From: an uncultured Clostridia bacterium
GTDB lineage: Bacteria; Bacillota; Clostridia; Saccharofermentanales; Saccharofermentanaceae
Length of the DNA: 64,000 bases
Assembly: GCA_946403085.1 (NCBI GenBank)
Contig: CAMIYM010000008.1
Span: 42,548-106,547, forward strand
Direction of reading: 5' to 3'
Shown here: positions 18,612-27,164 of the stretch, piece after piece
Layout: the number at the start of each line of letters is the position of its first letter
Numbering within the stretch: position 1 is the stretch's first letter
Position numbers and translations under genes: made by a program
Notes under the pieces: generated by a model
Told to the model about the DNA's origin: nothing
Databases searched by the model: none
Seen by the model: the letters and a program-made list of their open reading frames with translations, nothing else

Positions 18612-19457
18612 TTACTTCGTCAGTTCCCAGAACGCCACCGCACTCGCAGCGGCAACATTTAGCGAATCCACGCCGTGGTACATGGGGATCATGACCCTGT
18701 AATCGCTCGCGGCGATGACTTCCTTAGGAAGACCCGGGCCTTCAGATCCCATCAGCACGGCGAGTTTCTCATTCGCTCTGATCTCATCGTTGTCGATGCT
18801 TGTGGAATCCTCAGTCAGCGCCATCGCGACAGTCTTAAAACCATATGAATGAAGGATATCAAGAAGATTAAGTCCCTCCGACTGCTCAAGCGTAGCTTTA
18901 GTCCACGGGATCTGGAAGCAAGTTCCCATGCTGACTCTTGCAGAGCGTCTAGTCAAAGGATCAACAGATGCGTGCGTAAGAAGCACGCCGTCCATTCCGA
19001 GCGCTGCCGCGGATCTGATTATCGCTCCGACGTTTGTGGGATTTACGACGTCCATCAATACGGTAATGCGCTTCTTATCTTTGCAGAATTCCTCCACAGA
19101 CATCTCAGGTCTTCTTCTGAGTGTCATCCAAAGGCCGCGCACCAGAGTGTATCCCGTAAGCTGGGTAACGATATCGCGAGCTGCTATATAGACAGGCATC
19201 GATTCGAGTTTTTCCTTGCCGCAATGCTTTTCGATGCATTCGAAAACAGGACCTGCCTCGGCCTCTAATCTCTCAGTCTCAACAAGCATAGATAAAGGCT
19301 CATATCCGGCCTCTATCGCACGCATTATCACATTCGCAGTCTCAGCAAGAAAGATGCCAATCTCAGGCTCAAAATATGTTCTGAGCTGAGGCTCTGTTAT
19401 CCTGGAAAACACATCCAGTTCAGGTGCGTTTATGTCTGTAATTTCTATATAGTTCAT
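18612..19457 (-). CDS. SpoU/TrmH-family RNA 2'-O-methyltransferase
   Basis: A 281-residue SPOUT methyltransferase using S-adenosylmethionine to methylate a ribose 2'-OH in tRNA or rRNA. An N-terminal substrate-binding domain (1-105) precedes the SPOUT domain, with motif 1 NPTNVGAIIRSAAALG, motif 2 LMGSEGPGLPKE and motif 3 MYHGVDSLNVAAASAVAFWE. The trefoil-knot residues look intact. It starts 2 bp after the stop of the TIGR04076 gene, so the two are likely cotranscribed. The exact RNA target cannot be told. Confidence 0.92.
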   Translation of the reverse strand: MNYIEITDINAPELDVFSRITEPQLRTYFEPEIGIFLAETANVIMRAIEAGYEPLSMLVETERLEAEAGPVFECIEKHCGKEKLESMPVYIAARDIVTQLTGYTLVRGLWMTLRRRPEMSVEEFCKDKKRITVLMDVVNPTNVGAIIRSAAALGMDGVLLTHASVDPLTRRSARVSMGTCFQIPWTKATLEQSEGLNLLDILHSYGFKTVAMALTEDSTSIDNDEIRANEKLAVLMGSEGPGLPKEVIAASDYRVMIPMYHGVDSLNVAAASAVAFWELTK

Positions 19458-19459
19458 GC

Positions 19460-19825
19460 TTACACCGTCTCGTCCGGATAGCTCCAGAATCCGCCTTTAT
19501 GGAAGTTCTCATTTCCGAGAGGCTTTGCAGTAAGCTTGAAAATTACGCAGCCATCGGGACAGACAACTGTCTTCGTGTACTTCGAATCACCGCCGACATT
19601 TTCCAGGTCTCCGCCGCTTCTTACTGCTTCCATCAGAGGATAGAGCATCATCATGGTCTTTGAGCAGATACCGCAGCCGTCCTGATTTACAGGGCACCCG
19701 TAAGTGCATGTGTACTTATCGCCGATCTCTTCACCGTTCCTGCAGTAATGCTCGGTCGTATCGCCGTGCAGAAATCCTGTTACTTCAACAGTAAATTCAT
19801 ATTCTTCGTCATACCACTTCTTCAT
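19460..19825 (-). CDS. TIGR04076-type cysteine-rich protein
   Basis: A 121-residue protein matching the TIGR04076 pattern. It has GDKYTCTYGCPVNQDGCGICSK, then LYPLMEAVRSGGDL and a closing VVCPDGCVIFKL. The several Cys residues suggest metal or redox binding, but the family role is not known. A good ribosome site (GAGGAGG) precedes the ATG. The ATG overlaps the stop of a small upstream ORF (ATGA), and TrmH follows 2 bp downstream. Confidence 0.75.
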   Translation of the reverse strand: MKKWYDEEYEFTVEVTGFLHGDTTEHYCRNGEEIGDKYTCTYGCPVNQDGCGICSKTMMMLYPLMEAVRSGGDLENVGGDSKYTKTVVCPDGCVIFKLTAKPLGNENFHKGGFWSYPDETV

Positions 19826-19947
19826 GTCTTGGCCTCCTCTGGTTTCTTCCGTTCAAACACATACACTAAGCCCGTTACTATCACCGCAAGGATAAGGATT
19901 ACTGTCGACAGATTGTTACTCGCTAATGTGCTTGTAATATGCTTCAA
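19822..19947 (-). CDS. Possible 41-residue membrane peptide
   Basis: An open frame overlaps the 3' end of the HD-GYP gene and ends in ATGA with the TIGR04076 start. It encodes one hydrophobic helix (TVILILAVIVTGLVYVF) followed by a basic tail, ERKKPEEAKT. The best visible start is TTG at 19947, without a clear ribosome site. The layout of one helix, a charged tail and translational coupling supports a small membrane protein; the start is uncertain. Confidence 0.35.
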   Translation of the reverse strand: MKHITSTLASNNLSTVILILAVIVTGLVYVFERKKPEEAKT

Positions 19948-21643
19948 GCTTGGGCTTTGCAGCAACGTAGTACTTCTCAAGCCTCTTGTCGAAGTGCTTT
20001 CCGAAGCTCTCCATCATGATCCTGTCGGCATCTTCGAATGAGAACTTGTCCTTATATACACGCTTGCTTACAAGCGCGTCGTAAACATCAGCGATTGCCA
20101 TGATGCGCGCTTCGACAGGGATCTTATCACCCGCAAGCCCTTCAGGATAGCCGGAACCGTCCCATCTCTCGTGGTGGTAATGAGCGACATTTACCGCGAC
20201 CTTATGGAACGATTCATCGTCTGTTCCCTCAAGGATCGAATCGACGATGCGTGCACCTTCTGCTGCATGCATCTTCATCTTTGCATATTCCTCATCAGTA
20301 AACTTGCCGGGTTTTCTCAAGACGGCGTCATCGACTGCGATCTTGCCCAGGTCGTGCATCGGCGCAGCCTTGATAACATCTTCGCAGAACTCTTCGGTAA
20401 GGCCGTCTTTTCCGAAGAGCATGATCATGGTCTTCTTATCGCTGTCCGGATCATTCTTTATCTCATCTATAAGGACCCTGACGACGTCACTGGTACGTCT
20501 GATGTGACCTCCCGTGGAGTTGTCACGGCTTTCTACCATGGTCGCCATGCTGAGGATCAGCCTGTTATGCATCTGAACGATGTTCTCAGTCTTCTCGGAC
20601 ACTTCCGCAGACAGCTGGTCGTTATAGTTTGAGAGGAGCTTCATGTACTTTCTTGAGTCAGTGTCATCAGTAATGAAGAACTGATATCCTCTTGCATGCT
20701 TGCCGTCGAAAAGATAACGGATGGTAATGAGATAGATCTTATCTTTTGTCTCGTAGTAGAAGTGATCTTTTGTCTCATCCCTTTTGAACTCTTCGAGCCA
20801 CTTGAAAAGTGTGTTCTTCACTTCCTCATGCTTGGACGGACAGGTATCTACTTCGATATCGTTAAGGATAGGGAAAACATTTTTCGCACTCTCATTTGAG
20901 CCTAAGTATTTCTCATCGAAATCGAATGATACGAAGCCCGTATCGCCCTTCTGTATGAGCGAATCGACGCCCAGGTCAGTGATGTCGTAGAGGCACAATC
21001 TGTGTACGATAATGAGATAGATAACCTGTGCGAAAACATAAGACAAAGGAAGCGCTTCAATACCGTCAGGAAGAACCTTCCCGATGAAGTAACTGATAAA
21101 AGATACAGTCGCCGGGAACATCAGGAGGATGATCGTCTTATTCGATACATCATTCTTCTTGATAAGGCTGTAGATCATTGCGATGAAGCTTATGACGATG
21201 AAGAAAGTGATGACCACATATGTCAGAGTGTGGGCAAAGCCATAAGTCTTGATAAGCTTTCCCATTCCCTTGTCGACCTCGAAGCTTACGCTCTTATAGA
21301 AATACGGCGCATTGCCTATGGAAAGAACGAATGAGAAGCTTGCCATCGATATTATCGTCAGCACGGCACTCATCCATCTTTTCAGCTTGATATGACAAAG
21401 ACCGAAAATGCTCTGCGTGATGAAGAGCGCGAGAAAACATCCTCCGATATAAGTGATCTTCACAGCTGCAAGAGCAGTATTGAGATTTCTTGAATGCGCG
21501 AGCATGGCATAACCGAGATTTGCTATCGGAATGAATGCAAAGATGAGCGTGATATGCACATCAAAATGCTTGTGCCAGATAGCAAGATATATAAGTGTCA
21601 GTAAGATCGACAAACCAAATAGGATTTCGTAATAAGCGGTCAC
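19916..21643 (-). CDS. Membrane HD-GYP phosphodiesterase-like protein
   Basis: A 575-residue protein. Seven to eight membrane helices (about 1-225) resemble the 7TM sensory region of bacterial kinases. A PAS-like linker (about 230-330) and a short coiled coil follow. The C-terminal HD-GYP domain has MHDLGKIAVDD, MKMHAAEGARI and HHERWDGSGYPEGLAGDKI. HD-GYP enzymes hydrolyse cyclic di-GMP, and all the usual HD and GYP residues appear present. No diguanylate cyclase is visible in the window. It starts the run HD-GYP, small ORF, TIGR04076, TrmH. Confidence 0.9.
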   Translation of the reverse strand: MTAYYEILFGLSILLTLIYLAIWHKHFDVHITLIFAFIPIANLGYAMLAHSRNLNTALAAVKITYIGGCFLALFITQSIFGLCHIKLKRWMSAVLTIISMASFSFVLSIGNAPYFYKSVSFEVDKGMGKLIKTYGFAHTLTYVVITFFIVISFIAMIYSLIKKNDVSNKTIILLMFPATVSFISYFIGKVLPDGIEALPLSYVFAQVIYLIIVHRLCLYDITDLGVDSLIQKGDTGFVSFDFDEKYLGSNESAKNVFPILNDIEVDTCPSKHEEVKNTLFKWLEEFKRDETKDHFYYETKDKIYLITIRYLFDGKHARGYQFFITDDTDSRKYMKLLSNYNDQLSAEVSEKTENIVQMHNRLILSMATMVESRDNSTGGHIRRTSDVVRVLIDEIKNDPDSDKKTMIMLFGKDGLTEEFCEDVIKAAPMHDLGKIAVDDAVLRKPGKFTDEEYAKMKMHAAEGARIVDSILEGTDDESFHKVAVNVAHYHHERWDGSGYPEGLAGDKIPVEARIMAIADVYDALVSKRVYKDKFSFEDADRIMMESFGKHFDKRLEKYYVAAKPKLEAYYKHISE

Positions 21644-21712
21644 TTTCCAGAAAGCCCTTCTACATTATTAATTCAGATTTTAACATCATTAGTTCTTATA
21701 AAGATGTACAGT

Positions 21713-22408
21713 TTATTTAATATTTGTTTCATCAAAATAACTTTTTATACTGCCTTTGAATGCGATCGCGAAAACAATTCCAACAGCTATTGCTGTCATG
21801 TGGATTATCATCGACGGAATCCCCGTTACGCCTGCTATGTTAGGCATAAAAGTCATCACCATTGTCGGCACAGCGATCCCCATAAGAAGATAGAACGATA
21901 CCTGCCTGAAGAGTTTTCCGAATCCGTATTTCCTGCCCATAACAAAGAGGATATATATTCCGACAGGCATGTATGTGAAAGCTATTCCTGATGCACCTGC
22001 GGCGACAATGGTACCACCCGCTCTTGTGTTGACAATGCCAAGTATGAGGTTCGCTGTCATATTAGCTGCCCAGGCCCCGGCATTAAGCGCCAGGAATCTT
22101 TTGCTCCTGATCACCTTTTCGACAAGAATTCCAACCGGAAGGATAAGCAAAAGGTTATATCCCAGATGTCCTGCCGTGATCTCCATAGAAGAATACGGAA
22201 GTTCCGGTGGAAGAAGATCTGCGGGAATTCCCTGCAGGAAAATAGTTGTAATAAGCTGCCAGGGATATTTCACCGGGAATGTAAATGCAAACGCCATGTA
22301 TGTGGAGGGAATAATTTGTGAGATTAATGTAACTGCAATACACAGTACTGACAATGTAGTGCAGATAACAGGTATTTGCTTTCCAAGATAGATGTTCCTT
22401 ATCTTCAT
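21713..22408 (-). CDS. Rhomboid-family intramembrane protease
   Basis: A 231-residue protein with six membrane helices. The rhomboid marks are visible: GHLGYNLLLILPVG (His and Asn of helix 2), the catalytic Ser in AAGASGIAF (GxSG of helix 4), and a helix-6 His in IHMTAIAVG. The loop-1 region is unusually Pro-rich (ADLLPPELPYSSMEI). Rhomboids cleave membrane-embedded substrates; the partner here is unknown. It lies between the HD-GYP gene and the hydrolase gene, both on the same strand. Confidence 0.8.
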   Translation of the reverse strand: MKIRNIYLGKQIPVICTTLSVLCIAVTLISQIIPSTYMAFAFTFPVKYPWQLITTIFLQGIPADLLPPELPYSSMEITAGHLGYNLLLILPVGILVEKVIRSKRFLALNAGAWAANMTANLILGIVNTRAGGTIVAAGASGIAFTYMPVGIYILFVMGRKYGFGKLFRQVSFYLLMGIAVPTMVMTFMPNIAGVTGIPSMIIHMTAIAVGIVFAIAFKGSIKSYFDETNIK

Positions 22409-22443
22409 GCTGTCACCCTCCGCTGTTTAGTAATTTATTACTT

Positions 22444-24021
22444 TTATATGTTCTTCAAAAATTGTTTTACTGCATTTGCGAACTCTTCCGGGCGCTGTCC
22501 CTGAGGTGAATGGCCGCATCCTTCGACCAGATACATCTCCTTATAAGGCGCAGACATTTCATCGTAGTAATCTTTGATAAGTCCTACCGGACAGATCCAG
22601 TCTTCAGAACCCGAAATGAACATAACGGGCACATCGAATTCCGTTCCCTTGTCACAGATATAAAATGAGTTGAGCACATCGATCAGAGACCCGGACAGTT
22701 CATCGTATTTCGAGTAATCAAACAACATGCTTATCTCCAGCATGTACCATCTGCAATCGTCAACTCCCACATATGGAGATGTAATTCCTGCAAATGTTGA
22801 TACATCATCAGTTACCGGCAGCGGATGATAAACATCCGTAAAATTCCTTAACTTCATTATGTTTGCAGTACTCGGATCTGCCAGGAATGCTTCATATGCT
22901 GCTTCCATTTCCTTTGTGTCAGCACCGCTTGCTTTTGCTTTGCTGAGGGCATCTTCATAGCTGTACTTCTCACCTGCCATATCACGTTCATCTATGCATT
23001 GTCCGATACCTATATATGCAGTAACCTTATCAGCGTGTTCCCTGACATATGCCGAACCCAGCATGGAACCATAAGAATGTCCCATGATGATGACCTTGTC
23101 CTGACCGAACCTGTCGCATGCATAATCAACCAGAGCATCGAGATCTTCTAACTGCTTTTCAAATGATAACGTCTTATTATCCGGATCTGTTGCAATGTTC
23201 CTGTAGTATGATCTGCCGCATCCTCTTTCGTCCCAGCACAAGACCGTATACTCGTCTGTCAGGTAATCCAGGTAACAATAATCCACGAATGTAGTCGGAG
23301 AGCCGGGTCCTCCGTGGAGCGAGATGATGACCGGATTATCTGTCTTCTTTCCCATCATGAGAACATATTCTTCCTGGTCTGTGAGCTTGATATAGGTGCC
23401 TTCGTTTACGCCGTCCTTGAAAACGAATGCGCGGCTTACTTCCTTATAATTCCTGATTGCGATCAGTCCTGCAAGTGTCCCGAAAACAATGACTAAGACT
23501 GCGATTCCCAGACCCTTTAAGATCTTTACTGGAAGCTTTCTTTTCTTCTTGCCGCACGCTTCATTTCTGTGGGCAGCATGAATACCAATGTGACCGATTC
23601 CGAGGATAACGGCTCCTAAGATCATTATGATGTTTCCGCCGTAGATTCCCAAAAGGAAGAATGCGATAACAGGATATGTCGCCAAAGCCAGAGGCATTCC
23701 GAGAAAGCTCTTATAGAAATCCTGCATGGTCTTTTCCGACTTGAAATATCTGATCCATGCAATGTCATAAACAAAAAGGTTAAGAAGCGCGAGAATCAGC
23801 ACGGAACTCCAGAAGTTCAATCCGTGGAAATTGAAGTTAGAAAAGATGAGTGCAGCAGGCGTAACAATAAACTGTCCGACGCGCTCTAACGCGAGCAAAA
23901 CCTTATTCTCATTCTTCGCATACTTGTCGTAGTCTTTCGGCTGATTTCTCGTCCAGATAAAATTTGGGATGAACAGCATCAAAAGCATTATCAGACCGAT
24001 ATAAGAAAAACCTAATCTCAT
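22444..24021 (-). CDS. Membrane-anchored alpha/beta hydrolase (S33-like)
   Basis: A 525-residue fusion. Residues 1-195 hold five or six membrane helices without a recognised family. Residues 210-525 form an alpha/beta hydrolase like prolyl iminopeptidases, with the oxyanion HGGPGSP, WDERGCGRS, nucleophile motif GHSYGS, and a late Asp (ISGSEDWICPVG) and His (EGCGHSPQG). I chose the ATG at 24021, with GGAG 8 bases upstream. The domain join is unusual; most relatives are soluble. Which side of the membrane the hydrolase faces is not clear. Confidence 0.82.
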   Translation of the reverse strand: MRLGFSYIGLIMLLMLFIPNFIWTRNQPKDYDKYAKNENKVLLALERVGQFIVTPAALIFSNFNFHGLNFWSSVLILALLNLFVYDIAWIRYFKSEKTMQDFYKSFLGMPLALATYPVIAFFLLGIYGGNIIMILGAVILGIGHIGIHAAHRNEACGKKKRKLPVKILKGLGIAVLVIVFGTLAGLIAIRNYKEVSRAFVFKDGVNEGTYIKLTDQEEYVLMMGKKTDNPVIISLHGGPGSPTTFVDYCYLDYLTDEYTVLCWDERGCGRSYYRNIATDPDNKTLSFEKQLEDLDALVDYACDRFGQDKVIIMGHSYGSMLGSAYVREHADKVTAYIGIGQCIDERDMAGEKYSYEDALSKAKASGADTKEMEAAYEAFLADPSTANIMKLRNFTDVYHPLPVTDDVSTFAGITSPYVGVDDCRWYMLEISMLFDYSKYDELSGSLIDVLNSFYICDKGTEFDVPVMFISGSEDWICPVGLIKDYYDEMSAPYKEMYLVEGCGHSPQGQRPEEFANAVKQFLKNI

Positions 24022-24042
24022 TATTATTTCTCCTTCAAATAA

Positions 24043-24070
24043 AATGCCGGGCAAAAACTGCCCGGCAATT
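24043..24070 (-). terminator. Hairpin terminator before the hydrolase gene
   Basis: Stem TGCCGGGC / GCCCGGCA flanked by A and T runs in both directions. It ends transcripts from cdd and lies only 15 bases upstream of the hydrolase ribosome site, so it could act as an attenuator. Confidence 0.75.
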
Positions 24071-24090
24071 TTATTTTTCTATCCCTTGAT

Positions 24091-24162
24091 CTATTCCCTG
24101 ATCCTTGGAGGTAATTTGCGGGCGCCCCCCAGAACGGATCCATATCCGACGTTCGGGGACAT
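24091..24162 (-). CDS. Possible 23-residue peptide after cdd
   Basis: A short ORF starting MSPNVGYGSVLGG and ending PPRIRE. CGGAGGT lies 7 bases before the ATG, as good a ribosome site as any in the window. The ORF begins 19 bp after the cdd stop and ends before the terminator hairpin, so it would be cotranscribed with cdd. No family is recognised. Confidence 0.4.
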   Translation of the reverse strand: MSPNVGYGSVLGGARKLPPRIRE

Positions 24163-24181
24163 AACAAACACCTCCGAAGTC

Positions 24182-24601
24182 TTAACGTAAGTTATCCGGG
24201 CCGAAGCTTTCCGGAAGGAGCTCACCTAATGTGAATTCCTTATAGTCATCTGCACTCTTTGCTAGATATATCTTGAAAGAAGGCTTACAGAATTCTCTCA
24301 TCACCTGCCGACAGACACCGCAGGGCGCGCAATACTGCAGCTCTCCGTCTCTCTTTCCACCGGCTATCGCTATGGCAGCAAAATCCCTGCAGCCTTCACT
24401 TACGGCTTTAAATATCGCAGTTCTCTCAGCACAATTGGAGGGGCCGAATGCGCTGTTCTCGATATTGCATCCGGTAAAGACTTTACCGTCTTCCGTAAGA
24501 ACTGCACTGCCAACCAGAAAATCCGAGTATGGAGCGTAACTTTCAGATCTCATGTCGATTGCCTTCTGGCAGAGACCGGAGATCACATTTGCATCGATCA
24601 T
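24182..24601 (-). CDS. cdd: Cytidine deaminase
   Basis: A 139-residue zinc enzyme of pyrimidine salvage that deaminates cytidine and deoxycytidine to uridine forms. The zinc and proton-shuttle motif appears as NCAERTA, with Cys in place of His as in tetrameric cytidine deaminases, and the second site as CAPCGVCRQ. The substrate motif NIENSAFG is present. Length is typical. A ribosome site (AAAGGAGG) precedes the ATG. Confidence 0.95.
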   Translation of the reverse strand: MIDANVISGLCQKAIDMRSESYAPYSDFLVGSAVLTEDGKVFTGCNIENSAFGPSNCAERTAIFKAVSEGCRDFAAIAIAGGKRDGELQYCAPCGVCRQVMREFCKPSFKIYLAKSADDYKEFTLGELLPESFGPDNLR

Positions 24602-24677
24602 CTTTAAGCCTCCTTTAAGATATATCTAACCTTAACGTGCGTTCTGTTTCCGGTAATTCCGGTAATTCCGGGACCTT

Positions 24678-24703
24678 CCGGCACCCCTTACCTGAAGTGC
24701 CGG
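24678..24703. repeat. GC-rich inverted repeat
   Basis: Arms CCGGCAC / GTGCCGG between the DUF4097 gene and cdd, next to two copies of GGTAATTCC. It has no T run, so it is probably not a simple terminator. Confidence 0.5.
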
Positions 24704-24717
24704 CCGGACCTGAAAAC

Positions 24718-26370
24718 TTAATTGATCTCAATATTGCCTGCGTCTACATTGATCTTGATGGAGCCAGTGCCGCTGCCTTTTACGCTGTAGCTTCTTCCGG
24801 ATACGCTGTTATTGATCTGAACGACACCTGCATCTACTTTGCAATCGATATCATAAGAATCAAGATCCTCAATGTTATCAAGATCTACATTACCGAAGTC
24901 TGTGTCGATCTGAACATCTTCAAATGCTGTCTTTTTGATCTCAATGTTGCCTGCATCTGTATCTATCTTCATGATCTTGATGGAAGAGTCAGAGATCTTG
25001 ATATTTCCTGCATCTGCATCGATATCAGCCTTACGGAAATCGCAGCCATCCATAATGATATTACCTGCATCAAAGTCTCCGAAAAGATAATCTCCTTTGA
25101 GTCCGTTTATCTTGACATCGCCTGCATTGATCTTCATCTCGAGGTTCTCGAGGTTTACATCCTTACCGAGTTTGACAGTGAGCTTAGGTGAGTTGATCGC
25201 TCCTATGTTCCAGTGGATTCTTGTGCCAGTCTGAGTAATAACGAGCTTACCATTGTTTAAAGATACTTCCGGCATAAGACGCTTGTCGCCTGTGTACTCG
25301 ACGCCGAGAAGTCCTTCTCCGTCTGTTACGTCAAAGTTGACTGAGCATGCAGAAAGGTCGAGCTTAATTGAATTAACTTCACCTTGTGTATTGTAATCCT
25401 TATTCATGTTATCTCCATCTGAAAGGTTATATGTTGTAGCGATTGTATCGCCTATGTCATTCTTGATGAACACTCCTGAGAAGAGCGGGAAAATAAATCT
25501 TGCTACACCGAAGCCTATTGCCAATACTGCAACGATAACTGCAGCGATGATAATGGGTGCCTTGTTGACTTTTCTGTCTGACTTCGGAACGAATTCTTCA
25601 CTCATCTTTCCTGATTCATTGAGTGCAAGAAGTCTGTCATATCCATCCATTCTTGTGTTTGCGGATGTGATGAGGAATACTCCAAGAGCGATGAAAGCGA
25701 AGAACATTACTGCACCGAATGACGAGCTGATATAAGGGATCCTGTCGAAGACAACAGGGTTAACGACACTTAATATGCAAAGTGCAATGCCGAATGACAT
25801 CATCAGTCCGTAGCTTGTCTTAAAGCTCTTGCGCTCGTTTCTTACATATTCTGCACACTCGATGCTGAGTGAGCATTCCTTATTCCTGACTTCCGCATAT
25901 TCTTTTCTTCTGATTCCGGAGAAGATGAAAAGTCCTACTGCTACAGCGATAAGACCGAACATTCCGCCGATTCCGAGTAATCCATTGAGAATTCCAAGAG
26001 GAATGATCTCATCTACTATATTCATTGCTACGCTGAAGATGCAGAGTGCGATTCCGAGAGGCGCGATGATCGAATTGCCGTTGTTCATCGTGATGTAATC
26101 CTTGACTCTCTGCATTGAAAGCATCGGCTTGTTCTCGTCAGGATTCTCCTGAACTGCCTCTGTGATTCCCAGGGAATCTGCGAGTTCATCGAGGTTGCCG
26201 AACTCTGAGATTACGATGCCTACAGCTTCATTCTCAGTCTTACCTTCAGCGATCAGCTCCTCATACTTATCTTCCATCATCTGAAGAAGCTCAGACTTGG
26301 CTTTCCTTACAGCTTCCGTATTCGGAAGATTGCGGAACATATTGTCCAGATAATTTCTTATAGCGTTCAT
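24718..26370 (-). CDS. Membrane protein with DUF4097-type beta-helix
   Basis: A 550-residue protein. The first 75 residues (RNYLDNMFRNLPNTEAVRKAKSELLQMMEDKYEEL) are the DUF1700-like prefix found with PadR regulators. Then come five or six membrane helices up to about residue 300, and an extracytoplasmic region of short beta repeats (IEIKKTAFEDVQIDTDFGN), typical of the DUF4097 adhesin-like fold. It overlaps the PadR gene by 4 bases, the standard pairing in Clostridia. It is probably an envelope-stress or antibiotic-sensing membrane protein; the role is inferred. Confidence 0.82.
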   Translation of the reverse strand: MNAIRNYLDNMFRNLPNTEAVRKAKSELLQMMEDKYEELIAEGKTENEAVGIVISEFGNLDELADSLGITEAVQENPDENKPMLSMQRVKDYITMNNGNSIIAPLGIALCIFSVAMNIVDEIIPLGILNGLLGIGGMFGLIAVAVGLFIFSGIRRKEYAEVRNKECSLSIECAEYVRNERKSFKTSYGLMMSFGIALCILSVVNPVVFDRIPYISSSFGAVMFFAFIALGVFLITSANTRMDGYDRLLALNESGKMSEEFVPKSDRKVNKAPIIIAAVIVAVLAIGFGVARFIFPLFSGVFIKNDIGDTIATTYNLSDGDNMNKDYNTQGEVNSIKLDLSACSVNFDVTDGEGLLGVEYTGDKRLMPEVSLNNGKLVITQTGTRIHWNIGAINSPKLTVKLGKDVNLENLEMKINAGDVKINGLKGDYLFGDFDAGNIIMDGCDFRKADIDADAGNIKISDSSIKIMKIDTDAGNIEIKKTAFEDVQIDTDFGNVDLDNIEDLDSYDIDCKVDAGVVQINNSVSGRSYSVKGSGTGSIKINVDAGNIEIN

Positions 26371-26714
26371 ACTTGTCTCCCCTCATCAGCAATAAACTTT
26401 TCGATAACTTCCTTGGTAAGTGTCCACTCCTCACACTTAGCTCTGTAATAATCTCTTCCTGCCGGTGTGATGCGGTAATAAGTTCTCTTCTTACCTCCGG
26501 CCAGGTCTTCATCAACGAACGATTCGATGAAGCCGTTCTTCTCCATTCTCGTGAATGCGGAGTAAAGCGTTGTTTCTTTGATGATGTACTTGTCTTCGGA
26601 CATAAGGCGGATCTGCTTTGAGATCTCATATCCGTAAGACGGGTCATTAAGAAGCAGGTACAAGATGATTATGTCGTTATAGCCTCTAATGACATCGCTG
26701 CTTATCTCTGCCAT
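26367..26714 (-). CDS. PadR-family transcriptional regulator
   Basis: A 115-residue winged-helix repressor of the PadR-s1 type: GYNDIIILYLLLNDPSYGYEI, then LYSAFTRMEKNGFI, and GGKKRTYYRITPAGRDYY, the wing. These proteins usually repress their own operon and release on ligand. Its stop overlaps the DUF4097 gene start. Four regularly spaced 11-bp sites and a near-consensus promoter lie immediately upstream, strongly suggesting autoregulation. Confidence 0.92.
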   Translation of the reverse strand: MAEISSDVIRGYNDIIILYLLLNDPSYGYEISKQIRLMSEDKYIIKETTLYSAFTRMEKNGFIESFVDEDLAGGKKRTYYRITPAGRDYYRAKCEEWTLTKEVIEKFIADEGRQV

Positions 26715-26738
26715 ATCTATCTCCTTCCAGTTTTTATT

Positions 26739-26793
26739 ACGACTGTCGTTGCTTCGTCTGTCGTTGCTTCGTCTGTCGTACTACGACTGTCGT
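26739..26793. promoter_or_regulatory. Four-site operator of the PadR gene
   Basis: Sites at 26739, 26754, 26769 and 26783: two perfect palindromes ACGACTGTCGT flank two copies of TCGTCTGTCGT, spaced 15, 15 and 14 bp. They sit between the promoter and the PadR ribosome site. Confidence 0.75.
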
Positions 26794-26797
26794 GGTA

Positions 26798-26826
26798 ACT
26801 ATAACACCACCCGAAAACGATGTCAA
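26798..26826 (-). promoter_or_regulatory. PadR operon promoter
   Basis: On the minus strand, TTGACA is followed by a 17-bp spacer and TATAGT. The -10 lies just upstream of the operator array. Confidence 0.8.
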
Positions 26827-26899
26827 CACAGTTTTTCGAATTTCCCTGAAATCATTCGCATTCTCCTGATTTTTCGCATTCTCCTGAATTTTATTGACG

Positions 26900-27035
26900 T
26901 GTAATTTTTTCGCGAAAACAGGGTGAAAATTACATAATTTCTCCGTTTTGTGTAATTTTCGAGAAGAAAATCGCGAAAAATTACATGTCCCTTGTTTTAT
27001 GCAATTGCTGGAGTGAAATCAGGGCGACAATTGCA
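26900..27035. repeat. Three tandem hairpins with covarying arms
   Basis: Inverted repeats at 26900-26934, 26951-26985 and 27000-27035, each 35-36 bp. Arms are TGTAATTTT/AAAATTACA, TGTAATTTTCG/CGAAAAATTACA and TGCAATTG/CAATTGCA. The third set changes both arms together, keeping pairing. Linkers are 14-16 bp. They lie in the gap between the PadR promoter and the xylosidase gene. Confidence 0.8.
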
Positions 27036-27164
27036 TAATCATTGCTCCCCCAACACCAAATAAGATTTACGACACTTATACCCCAAACCCTTATATACAT
27101 ATTATTTTCGCGTTGTTATAGTAGATTCATATTCTAAAATTTCCCTAAGAAATGAGGTACCGCC

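Noticed and set aside
20171..21334. Plus-strand frames inside the HD-GYP gene
   Set aside because: The minus-strand protein has clear catalytic motifs; the opposite frames have no recognised features.
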